From the NCBI RefSeq assembly GCF_954871325.1, contig NC_088775.1, forward strand, positions 60,923,561 to 60,987,560: DNA of 64,000 nt, written 5' to 3'. A program made the position numbers and the translations under genes. The notes beneath the pieces are model-generated. The model was not told the DNA's origin. It worked only from the letters and a program-made list of their open reading frames with translations, and did not search any database. Origin of the DNA: Gordionus sp. m RMFG-2023. Taxonomy: Eukaryota > Nematomorpha > Gordioida > Chordodea > Parachordodidae. This document shows positions 61,571 to 64,000 of the stretch, piece by piece. Numbering within the stretch: the first letter of the stretch is position 1; every line of letters starts with the position of its first letter.

Positions 61571-64000
61571 TGTACAGTTATTAGTATTATTTTTAGTTTA
61601 AATAACATTTATTATTGTATTATTTTGAATAATCTTGTTCATAATATATATCAGAACCTGCATGGTATTAAATTTTGTGGTTGGCCCCGAGATATGATAA
61701 ATGCTAAAAATAATTTCCGAGATTGTTTTCTGCAATTTTATTCAACATCATAATAATAGCACATGAGAGATAGTCAAAAGTACATAGAAGTATAACTGTA
61801 TCAAACATATAATGCATCATAATACTATAGATAATCTAAGTGTTCGTATCGCGAAATCAAAAAAAGAATATATAAAAATGAATGTCCTATTACAGAAATG
61901 TTTTTTATTAATCGATAAGATAAATAATAATAAAAAATAATCAATCATTTAGTTAGGCAAAACGAAAATAAAATGTTCTTCGTTTGAAATTAAATTTAAC
62001 TTAAGTGATAAAATAATTTTAAAAAATGTAAATTGTAACGCGATAAAATATTAACAAAACTAACATCATTTAAATCACACCGTAAGGAATATATTTTTAT
62101 ATAACATTCCCTCCTTTGTTTTATTCAAGTGGGATTTTGCAAATATGTTGGCGTTATGATTGTTGTCATCCTTCCATTGAACGTATCCGATTTGTCCTAT
62201 TTTTTATATATTTTTCTATATATTTTGCATACTGACCTCGTCAACAGACATGATAATATCTCTGAACCTCTCAGGTTTGTTTAGTGTTCTTACCGGTTTC
62301 GGTGCTGGAATAATTACGCTACCTTTTTCCTTCTTGAAGATTTTAGTGGATGAATCTCCTGAACATGATAACCTATGTTGCTCGTGCTATCTGATCTCTT
62401 TTTATTTGATTCAGATGACGCTTTATGATGTGGTTTACTGTATAAACTTCGTATAAAAGGTCACTATGCTTTCGTTTGATAGTTCCCTTGTATCATTTGT
62501 TTTCTCCAAATATTTTGAACAATACTTTATCCCCTAAGTCAATAATCCTATAGAAATCATGGTCATGACTTGAATATCATTATTATTAATAAATGTAGGC
62601 TTCAATAAATCCCCCTTGGTCCTAGTCTCATAAGTGAACATTAACTTGGTAGGTGGAATACCCGTAGTCGCATTTGGCATGTTTCTGTAATTAAACAAAA
62701 ACTTTTCTAACGCTATATCAGCATCTATATTCTTATCTTCCATATTGCGTTCCATATTCAGTTTGAATGTCCTAACCATCCTTTCCACCTGCCCAATGGA
62801 CTGTTGGTGGTATGCTGATGTAAAAAATGTTTTATACTGTGGTCACAACAAAATTTTTCAAATAATTTGCTGTTTAAATTAGTGCCGTTGTCCGTGACGA
62901 TGGTCTCTGGTATCCCGAACAAATTTATTGATTTCATGAGATCTTTTAATGTTCTATCGGTGGTTATAGATTTCATCTGGGGGGGGGGGGGGGTGATGAT
63001 AGTATATTTGCTGTAAGCATCCACTACTATTAGCCAATGTTTTTGAAGGAAATAACCTGCATAATCGATATTTAATCTTTCGAACGGTATTGACGTTGGA
63101 GCCAATAAATGTTGTATGGTTTTCGGGTTATCTGACCATATATTGCATAATTCGCAATTTTTGACATTACCTTCTCCCAAGGGTCCAGCATGCAAATCCT
63201 GCTACATGGTTTTTCTTATATTGTTTGGAATCACTATTTTATCCGCTTTGTAGAGATAATTCTTTACTATACTCAGTTCATTTTCTATTTTTTTATAAGT
63301 CGTATTCTTTACTAAGTCGCCTTTCCTCACATCATTTATAACCTGCGATAGTTCTTTGTCATTCATAGTTCCCGCTTCTATTTTTTCAAGTTCAACAGTA
63401 CGTCCCATAAATTGTTGTTCTCCATTTCTTCTCCTAAGTTGTGTAATGCCCCTTCTGTATTTGTTATGAGTAATCGTGATGAGCAATCAGGTACTACATT
63501 GTATTTACCCGCCTTATGTTTATCAAAATTATAAACTCCGATGGCTATGTTACACTTCTGCAACCTCATGGACATATATGTGTCCTTTTTTAAGCTTTTT
63601 GAAAAAAATATATAATAACGTTTGTGATCCGTTATTATTGTAAATTTCTTACCAATCAAATATTCTTGAAATTTCTATATGGCAAAAATGACCGCTAGTG
63701 CCTCACGTTCAATATTAGTGTAATTTAACTCTGCTTTTAACAATGCTCTAGAAGCAAACATTATGGGTTTCTCTTTTACATCAGCTTCAAAGTGAAATAC
63801 TTCTAGTTCCCTTTTAGAGACATCGGCAGCGATTCCAATAGGCAATTTAGGATTAAAGAAAGTTAAGTCGGAAGTTGCCTTATCAATAGTTTTAACTCGT
63901 TGAAACTTTTATTGTGTTCTTCTTTCCATGACCATTTCTTTATATTGGATCGGCTAAATCCGCGAAGTTATTTAAAAAATTTCTGTAATAACTGGCCATA
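61571..64000 (-). mobile_element. Ty3/Gypsy retrotransposon fossil running off the window
   Basis: Fossil on the - strand. The LTR is 61571-62106 (TGTTATATAAAAATATATTC ... AATAACTGTACA in element sense), preceded by a polypurine tract AAAGGAGGGAA (62107-62117). Then, in reverse order along the window, come the integrase C terminus (about 62250-62530), integrase core (62534-63195), zinc-binding/linker region (63202-63486) and RNase H with the reverse transcriptase end (63378-64000). The rest lies beyond the edge. It is broken, with a few breaks visible, and is better preserved than the other Gypsy copies. Confidence 0.8.

Noticed and set aside
62250-62456. + strand ORF as the next PIK3C2 exon (PX end or C2)
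   Set aside because: No PX or C2 similarity; the opposite strand reads as the C terminus of the Gypsy integrase.

Overview
This is a very AT-rich stretch of an animal nuclear genome. It is built around one host gene on the + strand and is otherwise packed with transposable elements. The host gene is a class II phosphoinositide 3-kinase (PIK3C2 / Pi3K68D type). Twelve GT-AG exons (21899-61222) encode, in order, a Ras-binding domain, a PI3K-type C2 domain, the helical (PIK) domain, the complete lipid-kinase domain and the first part of a PX domain. All eleven internal exon junctions agree in codon phase and give 1375 codons with no stop. The N-terminal exon(s) and the end of the PX plus any C-terminal C2 are not in the window. 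Class II PI3Ks are known from animals, so the source is a metazoan. The divergent protein and the AT content suggest a fast-evolving lineage (a flatworm or parasitic cnidarian would fit), but I cannot name it.

Left of the gene (1-21.9 kb): fragments of an LTR; a decayed ZMYM1-like hAT transposon (-) entered by two copies of a second, BED-finger hAT family in opposite orientations (2.1-5.6 kb and 6.1-9.0 kb) with odd GC-rich CGGCGC ends; a 25-bp satellite; a large palindrome (9.9-12.7 kb), both arms of which encode the Cys-rich tail of a GIN/KRBA2-type integrase; a non-LTR retrotransposon with a C-terminal restriction-like endonuclease (12.7-15.6 kb, -); a DDD-type DNA transposase of a family I cannot name with certainty (15.7-17.5 kb, -); and a fossil Ty3/Gypsy element (18.7-20.8 kb, -).

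Inside the gene, the three biggest introns carry most of the load. Intron 2 (10.4 kb) holds hAT remnants, MITEs, a tRNA-like SINE head next to an internally deleted RTE-type LINE, a Gypsy fossil and a second piece of the restriction-like-endonuclease LINE. Intron 3 (3.2 kb) holds another Gypsy fossil. Intron 4 (12.4 kb) holds an RTE LINE split by an unusual tail-to-tail hAT element with a perfect 8-bp target duplication, and further hAT remnants. Later introns contain hAT-like MITEs, several with intact 8-bp target duplications, and a second copy of the DDD transposase. After the last visible exon a Gypsy fossil (-) with a recognisable LTR runs off the right edge.

The strongest unusual signals are three inverted-duplication structures (the hAT pair, the 2.86-kb palindrome and the tail-to-tail hAT), the unassigned DDD transposase family, and a GGCCCG-rich MITE family scattered through the window. 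I saw no CRISPR array, rRNA gene or convincing intact tRNA gene, and no second host gene.
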